NCBI GenBank assembly: GCA_037127315.1 | Contig: JBBBDQ010001689.1 | Location: 556,001-620,000, forward strand | Direction of reading: 5' to 3' | Length of the DNA stretch: 64,000 nucleotides | Source: Ascarosepion bandense | Lineage: Eukaryota > Mollusca > Cephalopoda > Sepiida > Sepiidae | Shown here: one piece after another, positions 22,118 to 33,042 of the stretch | Position numbering within the stretch: position 1 is the first letter of the stretch | Layout of the letters: each line of letters begins with the position of its first letter | Notes under the pieces: model-generated | What the model saw: the letters and a program-made list of their open reading frames with translations, nothing else | Told to the model about the DNA's origin: nothing | The model's database searches: none | Position numbers and translations under genes: made by a program

Positions 22118-22785
22118 TATATATATAAGCCAATCTGTGAGTCTGTGTGTGACTGTTCTCTAAGCACGCCTACATTTTTTTAAGCTATGCCATTCAAACT
22201 TTCTAAGGACACATATATACAGGGAAGCCAGGTCGACACATACATTTTGAGTTTTAAGTTCAGAAATTTTCCCTTTCGCACTTTTTGGCCAATGGAGACG
22301 ATTGTTTACATTTGCTCCGTAAAACATCTAAGATTTAAGATGGTTGCTAAATTACGTCATAGAAATCAAATCACACGTATCAAACGCGACTTAAATATTT
22401 TTAAAAAATGAGCCTTTATATTTAATTTTTATTCCACCGTTTTAAAAATTCATTTGGTTTAAAATAAATGTGAATATTTTTCCCCGTAATTTTGAAAGAA
22501 AAGAAACATTTAAAAAAAATAAGAAGAGTTTTTCAAACAAAAAAATAATATGTAAAAAAAAGTGTCATTGGTTAATTTAATCATCTAAGTCTTTTTTTTT
22601 TTCAGATTTGATATTTCATACTTCAGAAAATAAAATTAAAAAAAGATAAAGCTTTTTTTTCGCTAAATATTACATGCAGAAAATAAACTGTCTGTAAATG
22701 ATTTCTATCTACTCTTCTCATTGGCATTTTCTCCTACTACTAAGATGTTCTGAGTTGCACGGGCAACTCCGGGCTATTATTCTAG
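22118..22785 (+). mobile_element. Second Helitron family, adjacent copy
   Basis: Starts 'tatatatataagccaatctg' directly after the previous CTAG, followed by 'gtgagtctgtgtgtgactgt'. Ends 'gggcaactccgggctattat' plus TCTAG, a Helitron-like 3' hairpin and CTAG, followed by T. The 5' TC is not evident, so the left limit is inferred. Confidence 0.5.
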
Positions 22786-22789
22786 TTAC

Positions 22790-23000
22790 CTATATTGCAG
22801 TTTCATCAATTTTGGGTGATTCGGACGAGTTCATCTTTGCTTTCTTGCCTTGCAAAATTTTGCAAAGTAATAATAACAAAAAGAAACATTCTTTTTTCTT
22901 TTGGCAATAAATACTAAAAATAGTATAAAATACATCATTTCTTAACAAAAAAAAACAAACTTAGGTTGCCTAATAATTAAGGCCGGTAGTGTACATCCGC
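22790..23000 (-). mobile_element. MITE fragment (family T)
   Basis: Ends 'ggttgcctaataattaaggc' plus CGGTAGTGTAC, the terminal repeat of the 54891-55242 MITE. Also shares 'ttgccttgcaaaattttgca' and 'ggcaataaatactaaaaata' with it. Confidence 0.65.
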
Positions 23001-23386
23001 AATGTCTTCAAACTGTGGTGAAAATTATTATTTTCTGCAAGATGCATGAAATGCATAAGATACAGCAAATCTGAGACCAGATTTGGATTCAGCATTCCCC
23101 TCGCCACCACATAAATCAGTCGAAATCATTTGTAACTCTTCACGCCAGAAAAAAATTTGGGTTGTTGACCAGTGTTATTATTTGTTATTGATTGTTATTA
23201 TTACTTGTGTTTAGGTGTACGTTCATATTTTGCTAATTTGTTTATTATTTACATAATTTGTTTACTTATCTGTTGACTTGGATAAATTTTTATTTTGTTT
23301 GTTTATTGTATTATTTAGTTGCAATCAACTGAGCCTCGAACTCTTGTTTTGCTAGCATTCTGGTGTTGCTAACAATAAATTACTTC

Positions 23387-23388
<2 letters not shown>
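23001..23388. other. Unassigned region
   Basis: AT-rich, T-rich towards its right end; no feature recognised. Confidence 0.4.

Positions 23389-23443
<55 letters not shown>
23389..23443. repeat. (CT)n microsatellite
   Basis: About 27 uninterrupted CT units, ending directly before a SINE. Confidence 0.97.
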
Positions 23444-23446
<3 letters not shown>

Positions 23447-23455
23447 AGCATCTGG

Positions 23456-23611
23456 ATGTGCGTTGTGGTGCAGTGGGTATCGACTCAGAACGAGAAATCG
23501 GGATACTTCCGTACAAATACCATTGGGAAAGATATTAATCCGTCTCTTCCCTCCTGTTATGGGTTAAATAATAGGATAGATTGGGTTATATATCCTTGGC
23601 TGGCAACCAGT
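23456..23611 (+). mobile_element. tRNA-SINE, 3'-truncated with internal deletion
   Basis: Has the A-box head 'tgcgttgtggtgcagtgg' but jumps from 'gagaaatcggg' to 'atacttccgtacaaatacca', so the B box is lost. It stops at 'ggctggcaaccagt'. Confidence 0.85.
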
Positions 23612-23894
23612 AAGTAATATCTTAGGTTTACTTCTATGCTTTATCTTATATACAGTTTAATTTGTAAATTTTTGGCAACATTAAAAAGATTAATTAAGAC
23701 ATAAAAAAGTTAAATTTGGGGTGAAATGTTCGAGTAGTTTCAACATTTCTTAAATATTGAATTTGTTATAAAGAATATTGAAGTTATTATTCATAACCAG
23801 GTTATCACTTTTGACTTTAATAACAAAGTAATAAGTTCCTCAACAATTGATTAATACATGTAATAGAACAATTAACGAATACATATATTTTTTT

Positions 23895-24905
23895 TAATGA
23901 TTTCACCCCGGGCAAGGCTTAAATGCCACTGATGTGCGGGCGGGCGGGGGGCTACATAACTGAAAGAAAATTGATTAGAGGAGGGAGAAGAGGATTACAA
24001 ACCAATTAGGAAGAAGTAATAGAAAGATGAAAATGCAGGTGTGATGACAGTTACAAGTGGGGAGAGAAAGGGAAGGATATACGGGGTGGGGGAAGGGCTA
24101 GAGACAAGTGGTTAGTAGATGAGTATTGACATTGTATTTAAATTTCTGGAGGTTGTAGCCATCAGGAAAGCAAGAATATGGGAGCGAGTTCCACAGGCGG
24201 GAAGTGCGAGAGAAGAAGGTGCAAGAATTGTCGTCTGCATTTGGCTAACCTAACTGTGAATGGGTGGAACCCAGTTGCCATTCTGGTTGCACGAGTAAAC
24301 ACCTGTTGAGGAGGCACCAGTGACTTAAGTTCATCTGAGCAGAAGCCATGAAAGTACTTATAGAACAGACAAAGGGAGGCCACATCTCGTCGGTGGGGAA
24401 GTGGATGTAGTCGAGCCGCCAAGTCAGCACCTATCACGTTACTAACTCTCCTTTGGAGCCTGTCGAGAAAACTGAGGTGAGCGGCAGGGGCGCCTGACCA
24501 TAAATGGCAGCAGTACTCCATGCAGGGTAGAATGGTAGACTTGTATATATGCAGGATGAATTCAGGCGGAAAGAACGTCCTGGATCGACACAGTGACTCA
24601 ACCTTCTTAGCAGTGGATTTAGCTATGGATTCGATGTAGCGGTTCCATTTGAGATCAGAAGAGAGGGTAAGGCCGAGGAGGCGCAGTGTATTGCACTCAG
24701 GGAGAATCGCTTGGTCCATGCTTATGGGAGGCAGGAGAGGTTTCCTGTGATGGTTGACAGACAACAGCTTGGTCTTGGACGCATTGAAGTTGACAAGCCA
24801 CTTCTTGCCCCAATTCACCACAGAGTGTAGATCCCGTTCAAGGTCAACAGCGAGATTATGTCTGTTCGCCATGCTAGGACATATGATGTCTTTGAAGCAT
24901 TTACA
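23895..24905 (-). mobile_element. CR1/Jockey-like LINE, 3' part with UTR
   Basis: Minus-strand LINE copy: a 236-codon open frame (24162-24872) followed by about 270 bp of 3' UTR ending near 'gcccggggtgaaatcatt' plus poly(A) at 23895. 5'-truncated at about 24905. Confidence 0.8.
24162..24872 (-). pseudogene. CR1/Jockey-like reverse transcriptase, C-terminal 236 codons
   Basis: Open over its length. It contains DLHSVVNWGKKWLVNFNASK and TKLLSVNHHR, just after where the catalytic YADD box would be; then LRLLGLTLSSDLKWNRYIES, STILPCMEYCCHLWSGAP and DVASLCLFYKYFHGFCSDEL. This is the palm end, thumb and connecting domain typical of CR1/Jockey LINEs. The catalytic fingers/palm and the endonuclease are missing. 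The Met at 24872 is fortuitous: the frame continues upstream (KCFKDIICPS). It is the best-preserved copy of the family here. Confidence 0.85.
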
Positions 24906-25244
24906 TTTTAAATATTCTCAATAACAGCCAGCAATCTATTATCCACGAGGTTCAATATCCTACATGGTGATTTTAATAGCTTCCTATCGGCTTGCTTTTT
25001 TGTCCTATTGTTTGTCGTTATCATGTAATTTCATCTTCACAACTGGCCATAGAAACGGATTCAGATTGGGATTTGATTGTTGCCTTTTTAAGATCTTATC
25101 AAAACATTCTCAGGAAACCTAGTATACATGAGAAACAGCATTGGCATGAATAAATACCCAGATTTTTTAAACAGCAATGCTGAGGCTTGTACCATTCAAA
25201 GAAATTATTGTCCCTGAAATCGATATAGGTCAAACTGACTGACT
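24906..25244. other. Unassigned region
   Basis: No feature recognised apart from short frames. Confidence 0.4.
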
Positions 25245-25450
25245 GATGACTATACACTCTGTCATTTTGCAGCTGATGGCTAGTCTTTTTTTTATCTTGA
25301 TTTCTACTACTACGTTGTCTAGGAGGTTTTGTTTTCTTTTTCTTTTCGGATCGGCTATCCACACAATGTCATCTGCGTATCTTATATTGTTTAAATTGTC
25401 CACACCGATAATGAATCCTGGCAGAGTCTCTAGTTTTCTTAGGATAGCAT
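25245..25450 (-). pseudogene. RTE-like reverse transcriptase fragment with YADD box
   Basis: Minus-strand text gives RKLETLPGFIIGVDNLNN then IRYADDIVWIADP, then a frameshifted continuation to KMTEC. It aligns with GFVVGGHNLNNIRYADDTVLIAD of the copy at 2631-4301. Isolated fragment. Confidence 0.75.
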
Positions 25451-25562
25451 GACTGAAGAGGGTGAATTATTGTTGTAGAATCTTCCCTTTTTGTATATGC
25501 CAATGGACTCGACTGGCTGTACATTTACTCCTGCCAGAGAGAACAGCAGTTGCTGCCATAGA

Positions 25563-25564
25563 GT

Positions 25565-25622
<58 letters not shown>
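25563..25622. repeat. (GT)n(GA)n compound microsatellite
   Basis: GT run passing directly into a GA run. Another short (GA)n is at 25733-25752. Confidence 0.97.
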
Positions 25623-25624
<2 letters not shown>

Positions 25625-25752
25625 ATCGTATAGATCTTTTGACCAATCAGGGCTCGATAAAAGAAACATATTTCTCGATTTCCAGGAGCCTCACCATGAA
25701 TATAAAAAGACAGTAGTAACTTACTTCACCAGAGAGAGAGAGAGAGAGAGAG

Positions 25753-26039
25753 GAACGGGCAGTTCGGAGCACATATAGAGAAAATACAGCAGCCCACACA
25801 ACAGACCGTATCACGCATCAATGAACATTGCTTCACCCTCTCTTTCTCTCATCTCGCTAGCAGCAGATAATCCCTTTCTTTCCCTCTCACACTCCCAATT
25901 CCTTTCTTTCTTCCATGCTTCATCTTTGTACGGACAACTACATTTTGTATAAAAAAAAAAATTCTTTTATTTTTTTTACGAAAATAAACAAAAGTTTATT
26001 TTGCCTTATTTGTAGTGTATTTTCTTTTTATTTATTGTT
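25753..26039. other. Unassigned pyrimidine-rich region
   Basis: Nothing recognised. Confidence 0.4.
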
Positions 26040-26378
26040 CGAGGGAATTATACAAGACCCTACAGATCCGTTACAGTTATCGGAGAGTATCGGAACTGAT
26101 ACGTAATTTACCGAGAAATACCGAACTTACCCAGAGACTACCGCATCAGAAGTCAGACTAGCTCTGAGCTCCTCTCAGCTAGAATAATATACACGGATAT
26201 ACTATTACTAACGATTTCACGTCAATACTTACAAATTTATTTCTTACTAATAGTATTCATGGATTTACTAACCTGCTTTCAAGTTTTTATATTACGTTCA
26301 GTATAACCTACTTTTCTGTCTCTATATCTGTTTTGTTGTTTATTATTTAGTGCGGTTCCTCACACGGAATCCACAACA
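26040..26378 (-). mobile_element. Diverged solo LTR, reverse copy
   Basis: On the minus strand it starts TGTTGTGGATTCCGTG and follows the 9761-10111 LTR: 'gaaccgca', 'aacttgaaagcaggttagta', 'gctgagaggagctcagagct' and the 'cggtat' repeats. The far end is unclear. Confidence 0.5.
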
Positions 26379-26641
26379 ATAACAATGGAGAAAAGACTGT
26401 TTCAAGCCCTTTCCTATTTCCTATTTCGAAACTTTTTGTTTCATTTCTTGACAGTATGCAAACGGTTTGCTGACAAGTTCTGGATTATTCTAACATTTAC
26501 GCCAGAATAAATCGAGTTTCTCTAGCAGTTCAAATAGATCCTTGTGTTCAAATGCTTTTGAGTAATCTATATATTTATACTCTCTGGTATCATTTTGATC
26601 ATGAATATCGCATTTTTTGTTCCAGTGCCCGAATCAATGTA

Positions 26642-26951
26642 ATATGCGTAGTGGTGCAGTGGATATCGAATCGGAACGACAAATCGGGAAGCCGAGTTCA
26701 AATTCCAGTTAAATTCCTTGCATTCACTTGAGCACAAATATCTTTGGGAAAGGTATTGATCCGTCTCTTACCTCTAGTTATGTGTTAAATAACAGGACAG
26801 AATGGGTTATATAGCCTTGGTCGGCAACTAGCCTACCGCAAAAAGCAATGACAACATCCTGCGGGATAATCTTCTGCTCAGTCAGTCATGTCTCTTACGA
26901 GACATGATCGCCTAAAGCGTGTATCACGTATGGCATTTAACAGACTGACTG
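26642..26951 (+). mobile_element. tRNA-SINE, full length
   Basis: A-box head 'gcgtagtggtgcagtggata', B box 'agttcaaattcc', body and 3' end 'ggcatttaacagactgactg'. About 310 bp, one of the best full-length copies. Confidence 0.9.
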
Positions 26952-27076
26952 AATATAATATTTGGAAACATAATTTAAACTTCTACTAAACATAACTTTG
27001 AGGATCGGTTTTCTATTGTTATGGATTAATAAAATGATCCCCCACTAATTATACTTAATATAATAATATAATATAA

Positions 27077-27267
27077 TCTATCTCTTCTCCCTTCAGCTAT
27101 GAGTTAAATGACAGGAGAAATTGGGTTCTATACACTTGGCTAGTAATCAGTATACCGCAGAAAGCAATGGTAACCTTCTGCGGGATAATCTTCTGCTCGG
27201 TCAGACATGTCTCTTACGAGACATGATTGCTTAAAGCGTGTATCACGTATGGCATTTAACTAATTGG
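27077..27267 (+). mobile_element. tRNA-SINE, 5'-truncated
   Basis: Starts in the body at 'ctatgagttaaatgacagg' and runs to 'ggcatttaactaattgg'. Confidence 0.85.
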
Positions 27268-27307
27268 CCCTAGTCAAAGCAATACTGTTCTTGCCCTATC
27301 TTTACTG

Positions 27308-27427
27308 GCTTACGGCCATATCACGTTGAATACACCGGTTCTCGCTCGATCACCGAAGTTAAGCAAAGTTGAGCCTGGTCAGTATTTAGATGGGTGAACG
27401 CTTGGGAATACCAGGTGCTGTAAGCCT
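27308..27427 (+). pseudogene. 5S rRNA-like module of a composite SINE (best copy)
   Basis: 120 bp. The paired ends are GCTTACGGCC and GTGCTGTAAGCC. 'accggttctcgctcgatcac', 'gaagttaagcaaagttgagc' (box A region) and 'gatgggtgaacgcttgggaa' (box C region) keep the 5S internal promoter order. A tRNA-SINE head starts about 12 bp later. Because it is fused to a SINE and not tandemly arrayed, I read it as a SINE module, not a 5S gene. Confidence 0.9.
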
Positions 27428-27433
27428 TTAGTG

Positions 27434-27665
27434 ACGGATGTGCATTGTGTTGCAGTGGATATCGGCTCGGAAAGAGAAATCGGTGAGCCGAGTTCGAATT
27501 CCAGTTGAATACCCTGAATTCACTTAAGCACTGGTACTCTTGGGAAAGGTATTAATCCGTCCAGTTCGAATTCCAGTTGAATACCCTGCATTCACTTAAG
27601 CACTGGTACTCTTGGGAAAGGTATTAATCCGTCCCTTCCCTCCAGTTATGGGTTAAATAACAGCG
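27434..27665 (+). mobile_element. tRNA-SINE part of 5S-led composite, internal duplication
   Basis: 'gtgcattgtgttgcagtgga' head and B box 'agttcgaattcc'. A 72-bp segment spanning the B box to 'aaggtattaatccgtcc' is duplicated (27491 and 27563). Ends at 'gggttaaataacag'. Confidence 0.88.
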
Positions 27666-27777
27666 TAGGACTTAGGGACCCTGCTCTTAAAAACAAAAAT
27701 CCCAATGAATCTTGATAGTCGAAAAGAAAAGAGTAATACTAGACACAAAACTTATATATAAAAACAACAATATATTG

Positions 27778-27870
27778 TTGAAAGAAAAATGTATTACCAG
27801 CAATATATAAATAAAATTTAGTTGGCAATAAATGACCCGCTGAGGTTGATATGCCATAAAAACAAAACAA
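27778..27870 (-). repeat. Family A repeat fragment
   Basis: 'ggcaataaatgacccgctga' plus 'ggttgatatgccat' parallels the 5' end of family A. Short. Confidence 0.4.
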
Positions 27871-28410
27871 CCAACCAACAACTATCTTTACTGAGAAGTC
27901 AAAACATTTTTCTAAATTTTTTAAATATTGATGGCTGCGCATTATACGTTGGAAGATAAAAAAATTAGAAATTTAGAAATGCTTTATAAATAGGTTTGAT
28001 AATTCGACCAATTACATTGGCAGGAACGAAAGAAACTATTCTAGGAACGGGTCTATTACAGATGAATTGAAAACGAACGTTTCATTTAAACTAGGAAGGC
28101 AAAATTTAAAGCCCATGTATTTGTATGGTTTATACGATTTTGTGCAGAGTTTGAAAGTATTATTAAATTTCAAAGGTTTCAATTGATGGAGTTCTTATGC
28201 GACGTTAGCTGGATGAGTATATAGAAATAATAACGATGTATCAATCACTGAAAGGTGAAAATCTATTCAGCTGTCATTGAAAATATCAGTTTAAATCAAA
28301 TCAGGAACGAAAGGAAGCTCTAAACATGATCGATTCTTTAATAGATAAACTTCTGCTTAGAATTATAAAGGGGCGCAAATATGTGGCAAGATCAGGAAGA
28401 GAGAAAGATT
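27871..28410. other. Unassigned region
   Basis: No feature recognised. Confidence 0.4.
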
Positions 28411-28530
28411 GCTTATCGCCGTGTCACGTTTTATCACACGTTCTCGTCTGATTAGCAAAGTTGAACGACATCGAGCCTGATCAGTACATAGTTGAGGGGA
28501 CCGCTTTGGAGTAACAGGTGTTGTAAGCAT
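28411..28530 (+). pseudogene. 5S rRNA-like module, diverged
   Basis: Same order as 27308-27427 ('gcttatcgccgtgtcacg', 'cgttctcgtctgatta', 'gagcctgatcagtacata', 'ttgtaagca') with more substitutions. Followed by a tRNA-like 'gtgttcgaattcaag' B box at about 28580 and a decayed SINE body to 28640. Confidence 0.8.
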
Positions 28531-28856
28531 CGGTATGCAGATATAAAGGTGACGATTTGGGCTGAAAAATCGCAATGTCGTGTTCGAATTCAAGTCGAGT
28601 TCGTTACATTCACTTACGCACAAATACCTTGAACACAAATACGTGAAAAGAAACATGATCACAAATGATCGTCCAAACGTGTCACATTTGTCTCGACCAG
28701 AACGTTTTTGTCCAGCGCGACGGGATATTAGTCCATTCCTTAAATTTAATGTAGAGAACGCGTATGGTGAACAAATTTTCCTGACAAAAACTTTTTTTCG
28801 TAATTTTCAGTGATTTTCTGCATTTGATATATAATTGTTTTATTATGTCAGTAATT

Positions 28857-29157
28857 TTATGTGCGTTGATGTGCAGTGGATATCGGTTGGGGGAAGAAAT
28901 TGGAGAGCCGAGTTCGAATTCTAGTTGCATTTGTTGCATTTACTTAAGCGCAAATCCACTTGGAAAAAGTATGAATCCACCTCTCCTCCCTCTAGATAGA
29001 AGTTAAATAGTAGAACAAAGTGGTTTTTATAGCTTTGTTTGGCGACCAGTCTGCTGTAGAAAGTAATGGCAACCTTCGGCAGAAAAATCTTCTGCTCAGT
29101 CAGTCATGTTTCTTTCGAGACATGATCGCCCAAGCGTGCATCATGTATGGTAATCAA
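28857..29157 (+). mobile_element. tRNA-SINE, near full length
   Basis: Head 'tgcgttgatgtgcagtggat', B box 'agttcgaattctag', 3' end near 'gcatcatgtatggtaatca'. A Penelope-like terminal fragment follows at 29160. Confidence 0.85.
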
Positions 29158-29159
29158 TT

Positions 29160-29420
29160 ATTAATTAATCTTGGAATTATTTCGAAATTTAGTTCTCATC
29201 TTGGTTGATATAAGTGTTATAATAGACACAACGTTTCGACCAAGTACCCTCTGGTCATTACCAAGTGTCCATAGATTGTAGATTATCTCGTTGATTATTT
29301 TGAAATATCCTGTGAAATTAATTTCATGTTGGAAAGTCCAAGGATCTAACTCATTAACACTAGATGATACTAGCACATATGTTGTACTAACACATGTATA
29401 ACTAACTACTATATCCACTA
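29160..29420 (-). repeat. Penelope-like terminal repeat fragment
   Basis: On the minus strand it carries 'gaccagagggtacttggtcg' followed by AAACGTTGTGTC, plus 'gatgagaact' and 'aataattccaag', shared with 36570-36780 and 35820-36015. Confidence 0.55.
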
Positions 29421-29649
29421 CGCCACCGTCCCGAAGGACTTTAGGGGCTTATTCTTGGAGCCTTTTATAATAAGCGTTAGAGTTTGACAACTGGATTATG
29501 TTATTAGATTCGTGCCATTTGTCAGAATTTGTATTTCTTTCTTAGTATTTTGGGATACATAATAATTAATGTGTTCTCTGTAATAATTTTTAACTTATTT
29601 TCAGAGAGAAATATTCTAGAAGCATAGAAGTTTTTAATTATGAAAATTG

Positions 29650-30180
29650 AGTTTGAACTTTTGTTTAACGACATCAATCTATTTGGGGTTTTTTATTGCC
29701 AAAAAGGTGGGTTTTTTAGGTATTGTTTTATTGTTCAGTTATAGTGAGAATGTGCGTTGTGGTGCAGTGAATATCGGCTTGGAACGAGGAATCGGGGAGC
29801 CGAGTTCAAATTCCGATTGAATTCCTTACATTCACTACGCGCAAATACCCTTAGGAAAGGTATTAATCCGTCGCTTCCCTCCAGTTATGGGTTAAATAAC
29901 AGAACAAATTGGGTTCTATAGCCGTGATCGGCAACCAGTCTACCGCAGAAAGCAATGGCAACCTACTGCGGGATAATCATGTCTCTTGATCGCCCAAGCG
30001 TTTATCACGTATGGCACTTAACTAACTGATAGTGAGAAGGTTGATTTAGTCAGATTTTGATAAAAAAAAACATTTCTTTTCTAGAAATCTGAAGATGTCT
30101 TCTAGTTTTGTATTCAAAAATATTTTGATAGTAATAATTTTTTTTCCTTCAAAAACGTATTATGGCATTAATTTGAAGAC
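29650..30180 (+). repeat. Family A repeat split by a SINE
   Basis: Family A reads from 'tttaacgacatcaatcta' to 'cagttatagtgagaa' (29750) and resumes at 'atagtgagaaggttgattta' (30029). It carries 'ctgaagatgtcttctagttt' downstream. Confidence 0.85.
29751..30028 (+). mobile_element. Complete tRNA-SINE with 10-bp target-site duplication
   Basis: 278 bp from TGTGCGTTGTGGTGCAG to ACTAACTG, flanked by ATAGTGAGAA at 29741-29750 and 30029-30038. The insertion into a family A repeat fixes both SINE ends. A box in 'tggtgcagtg', B box in 'gttcaaattcc'. There is no poly(A) tail, so the 3' end itself must be the LINE-recognised part. Confidence 0.95.
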
Positions 30181-31104
30181 GTGATTATTTGTTACGTGGT
30201 TCAACGTATTGAAATTAAGAATCTGATGTACAAAATGCATGCTTTGCGTGGAGCTATTGAATACATTTATTTTACCTTCCTTGTTTATTGTATCAAATAG
30301 TCTGACAAAGTTTTGGCTAATGGATACGATTGTTCTGGTTTATAAATTCCAAGCTGATTTTTTTTATCTTGGAATTTTCTGTAGGGTGAGCCTTATCTGG
30401 ACTTTGCGAGCTAACCCATTTTTAGAAATGACAGAAAGCTCTTGTTTGAGACTGATTAAGTTTGGAGATAACACAAATAGATTAGCATCAGTTTTTATTC
30501 TGATAGCAAATCGTGTATTAATTCTTGATCATTGACAATTTCATTTTCTTGATACTTCCCGCATTTATATGGTAAAATGATTAGCAGTGAATACACCTTA
30601 TCGGGAGGGTGCGGAAATTTTCTGTCTTCCCGGTAATTAATCCCAAAATTAATTCTAATGTTTCGATATTTGTTTAGATTTCAAGGAGTTGATCAATCTG
30701 TAAATTTATCAGCAACCCCGTTGAATTGATTCTATTTATACAGGTTGCAGTAATTTATATTCTCTAAGAATCATTTTTTTTTCATTTTTATTGTAAGCAC
30801 TTTAGTAATTCATTGATATTAAAAGAGTATATTGTAATATTTTGTCAAACGGCTTTTATTTTCTATCCACTTATAACCTGTATCTATTCTATTTTCAATG
30901 CATTTCCCTACTAAAATTATTTACTATGTATTTACTATGTATTTTTGTCGCAAATTCACTAGACATGTTTTTAAATCAAACTTATATTGGCAATAATCTC
31001 AAAGAAACATTGTCTTAACTCATAACGATCGAAAAATACACTCTTTGACTTTTAATTCATTTCCATTGTAAAAGATAAGCTGGTACTGTATAGAATAAAT
31101 ATAT
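30181..31104. other. Unassigned AT-rich region
   Basis: A 98-codon plus frame at 30239-30535 shows no recognisable motif. Confidence 0.35.
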
Positions 31105-31500
31105 GAAACTTTCAGTTTCCCCAATCTATGGGTTAAATGACACTATAAACTGGGCTTTATATCTTTGATTGGCAAATATTTGAAGAGAAGAAAAACTCAA
31201 AATGCATAATCATCGAAAAGGCAAAATCACGTCATTTTCTTTCTCAAGTGTTCATAGTAATTCAGAGATAATTAAAAAATCCGATCCTGCTGAAAGGCAT
31301 GAGCTCATACGCCCTAAAAAGACATGGTAAAAAAAACTGAATCATTATATAGTAGTATGTTGATGACTTGTTAGGTGGGATCGGAGAGCCGAGTTTAAAT
31401 ACCATCCGGAGCTGCTGCTTTCAATTTCGCACCCATGCCATTAGGAAAAGTGATAAGTCTTTTATTCTCTCTCTAGTCATATATTTAACATTTGGCAAAC
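31105..31500 (+). mobile_element. Two decayed tRNA-SINE fragments
   Basis: 31107-31175 ('atctatgggttaaatgacac' to 'tttgattggcaaat') and 31370-31500 ('cggagagccgagtttaaata', a decayed B box). Confidence 0.5.
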
Positions 31501-32415
31501 TAGTCACTCTAGCTTTGGAAACCAATTTAAAAGAAGGAAATTCTGAAGTTTAAACCGAGGAGAAAGCAACAGAAAATTACTCCAGTACCTTCCCCCAAGA
31601 ATCAATGGCAATTCACAGAAAATAAGAAAACTATTGAAAAAGAAGCTGTGGAAAAACATTATTATTGCGTTTTAAATAAATAGTTAATATAAATTCGAAA
31701 ACAAAAAGAGAAAACCATGAGAACCACACCAATATACTTCCCAGAAATTTATAACATTTCACAAATTATTACTAAAAGGCATCTGTGGAGAGCCATAATC
31801 GCCTACGCCTTAAGGGATATCAGCTGGAAACATGATAGTAACTTCATTTTCAGTGCAAAGGTGTCATTAAAAAATTTTCTACACTAGGCAGAAAAAGTTC
31901 ATTACCAAAAAATATATACTATTTCATTTTTCCTTCATAACCTTCAAATTAGTCATTTTGGACTCTTCAAATAATGGCGAACCTGCATTTTTCCATTTCC
32001 CTTAAAACTTTCTAGTTGCTCACATGTCCTGTTAATATTCTCAGTATCTTTCTGTAGAACCAAACCTCAGCGGCCTCAAATCTCTTGATGACAGTGAAAC
32101 GGATATTGTTACAGTATCGGCTTCCTATTCGTCTCCATCCAGGTTTGACCGAAAACATTTACGGATCTTTGTGAAACTTAAACCGACTCTCAGTCGACTT
32201 CAAAACAAGAATCAGTGCAGCTATGCCATATTTCGTCTAATAATATCGCCGTGTGATTTTGTGGCTTTAGGGTTTTCTTCTTATCCCGGGGAAGCACGAC
32301 ACTCTATTCGGTCATCTCTCTCAAGTGAGTGCCTACACCCTTGTGAAAATTAATTGAAAAAATTGCTTTAGTTTTCTTTCCTTTTTCACCATACTGTCAG
32401 GTTTAGACCCACTAG
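31501..32415. other. RTE-like tail scraps in unassigned sequence
   Basis: 31792-31830 resembles the RTE 3' end on the plus strand ('gtggagagccataatcgcct'). 31990-32110 resembles RTE on the minus strand ('tctttctgtagaaccaaacc'). Otherwise nothing recognised. Confidence 0.4.
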
Positions 32416-32645
32416 AGTTTCAGGGTGTAACAGAAGGCGTGCTCAGAGCCACCAGGAATAGGGAAACGTAGAAAGCCATGATCGCCTACGTCCTGAAGGG
32501 ACAGGGCACATAGAAGAAGAAGAATTTCAGGGTGTAACAGGAGAAGGCGTGCTCAGAGCCACCAGAGATAGGGAAACGTGGAAAGCCATGATCGCCTACG
32601 TCCTGAAGGGACAAGGCACATAGAAGAAGAAGAATTTCAGGGTGT
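32416..32645 (+). repeat. Tandem copies of an RTE-like 3' tail
   Basis: Two ~107-110-bp units, each from 'tttcagggtgtaacag' through 'gccatgatcgcctacgtcct' to 'cacatagaagaagaagaa', plus a third partial start at 32635. They correspond to the last ~35 codons and (GAA)n tail of the RTE-like LINE. Confidence 0.9.
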
Positions 32646-33042
32646 AATCAATTTCTTTTTTTCTTCAGTTAAGTTATACGCACTGATGTGCAATAATGTG
32701 AATCTATTCTCGGGATGTATGCTTAAATTTGTTTGGCCTTGTAAAATATTGTGACCTCTATGATTGCATCAAATTTTATCACGCCCAGACACTATTGTCT
32801 TGATTAGTTGTTCTACGGAAATTTTCTGCCTAGAACGTTACTCCAAGGAAGCGTACAAAAATTGTATCGCTACATGAAAACACTACCAAGCTTTACAGAA
32901 AGATCGCGGATATTGTTAATGTCAGCTTCTCAACTGACAGTCGTATCATCAAGGCGAAGAAACAAACTAGATCAAATGATGCTTATTGATAATAAACTTG
33001 GTACAGATTATCTGGCAGGGCATAGCAGGATGCACACACCGC
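32646..33042. other. Unassigned region
   Basis: A 79-codon frame at 32808-33047 has no recognised motif. Confidence 0.35.

Noticed and set aside
25439..25669. Minus-strand frame with Ser-Leu and Thr-His repeats
   Set aside because: Translation of a (GT)n(GA)n microsatellite.
27308..27427. A functional 5S rRNA gene
   Set aside because: It has substitutions, stands alone, and is fused to a SINE like three other diverged copies.
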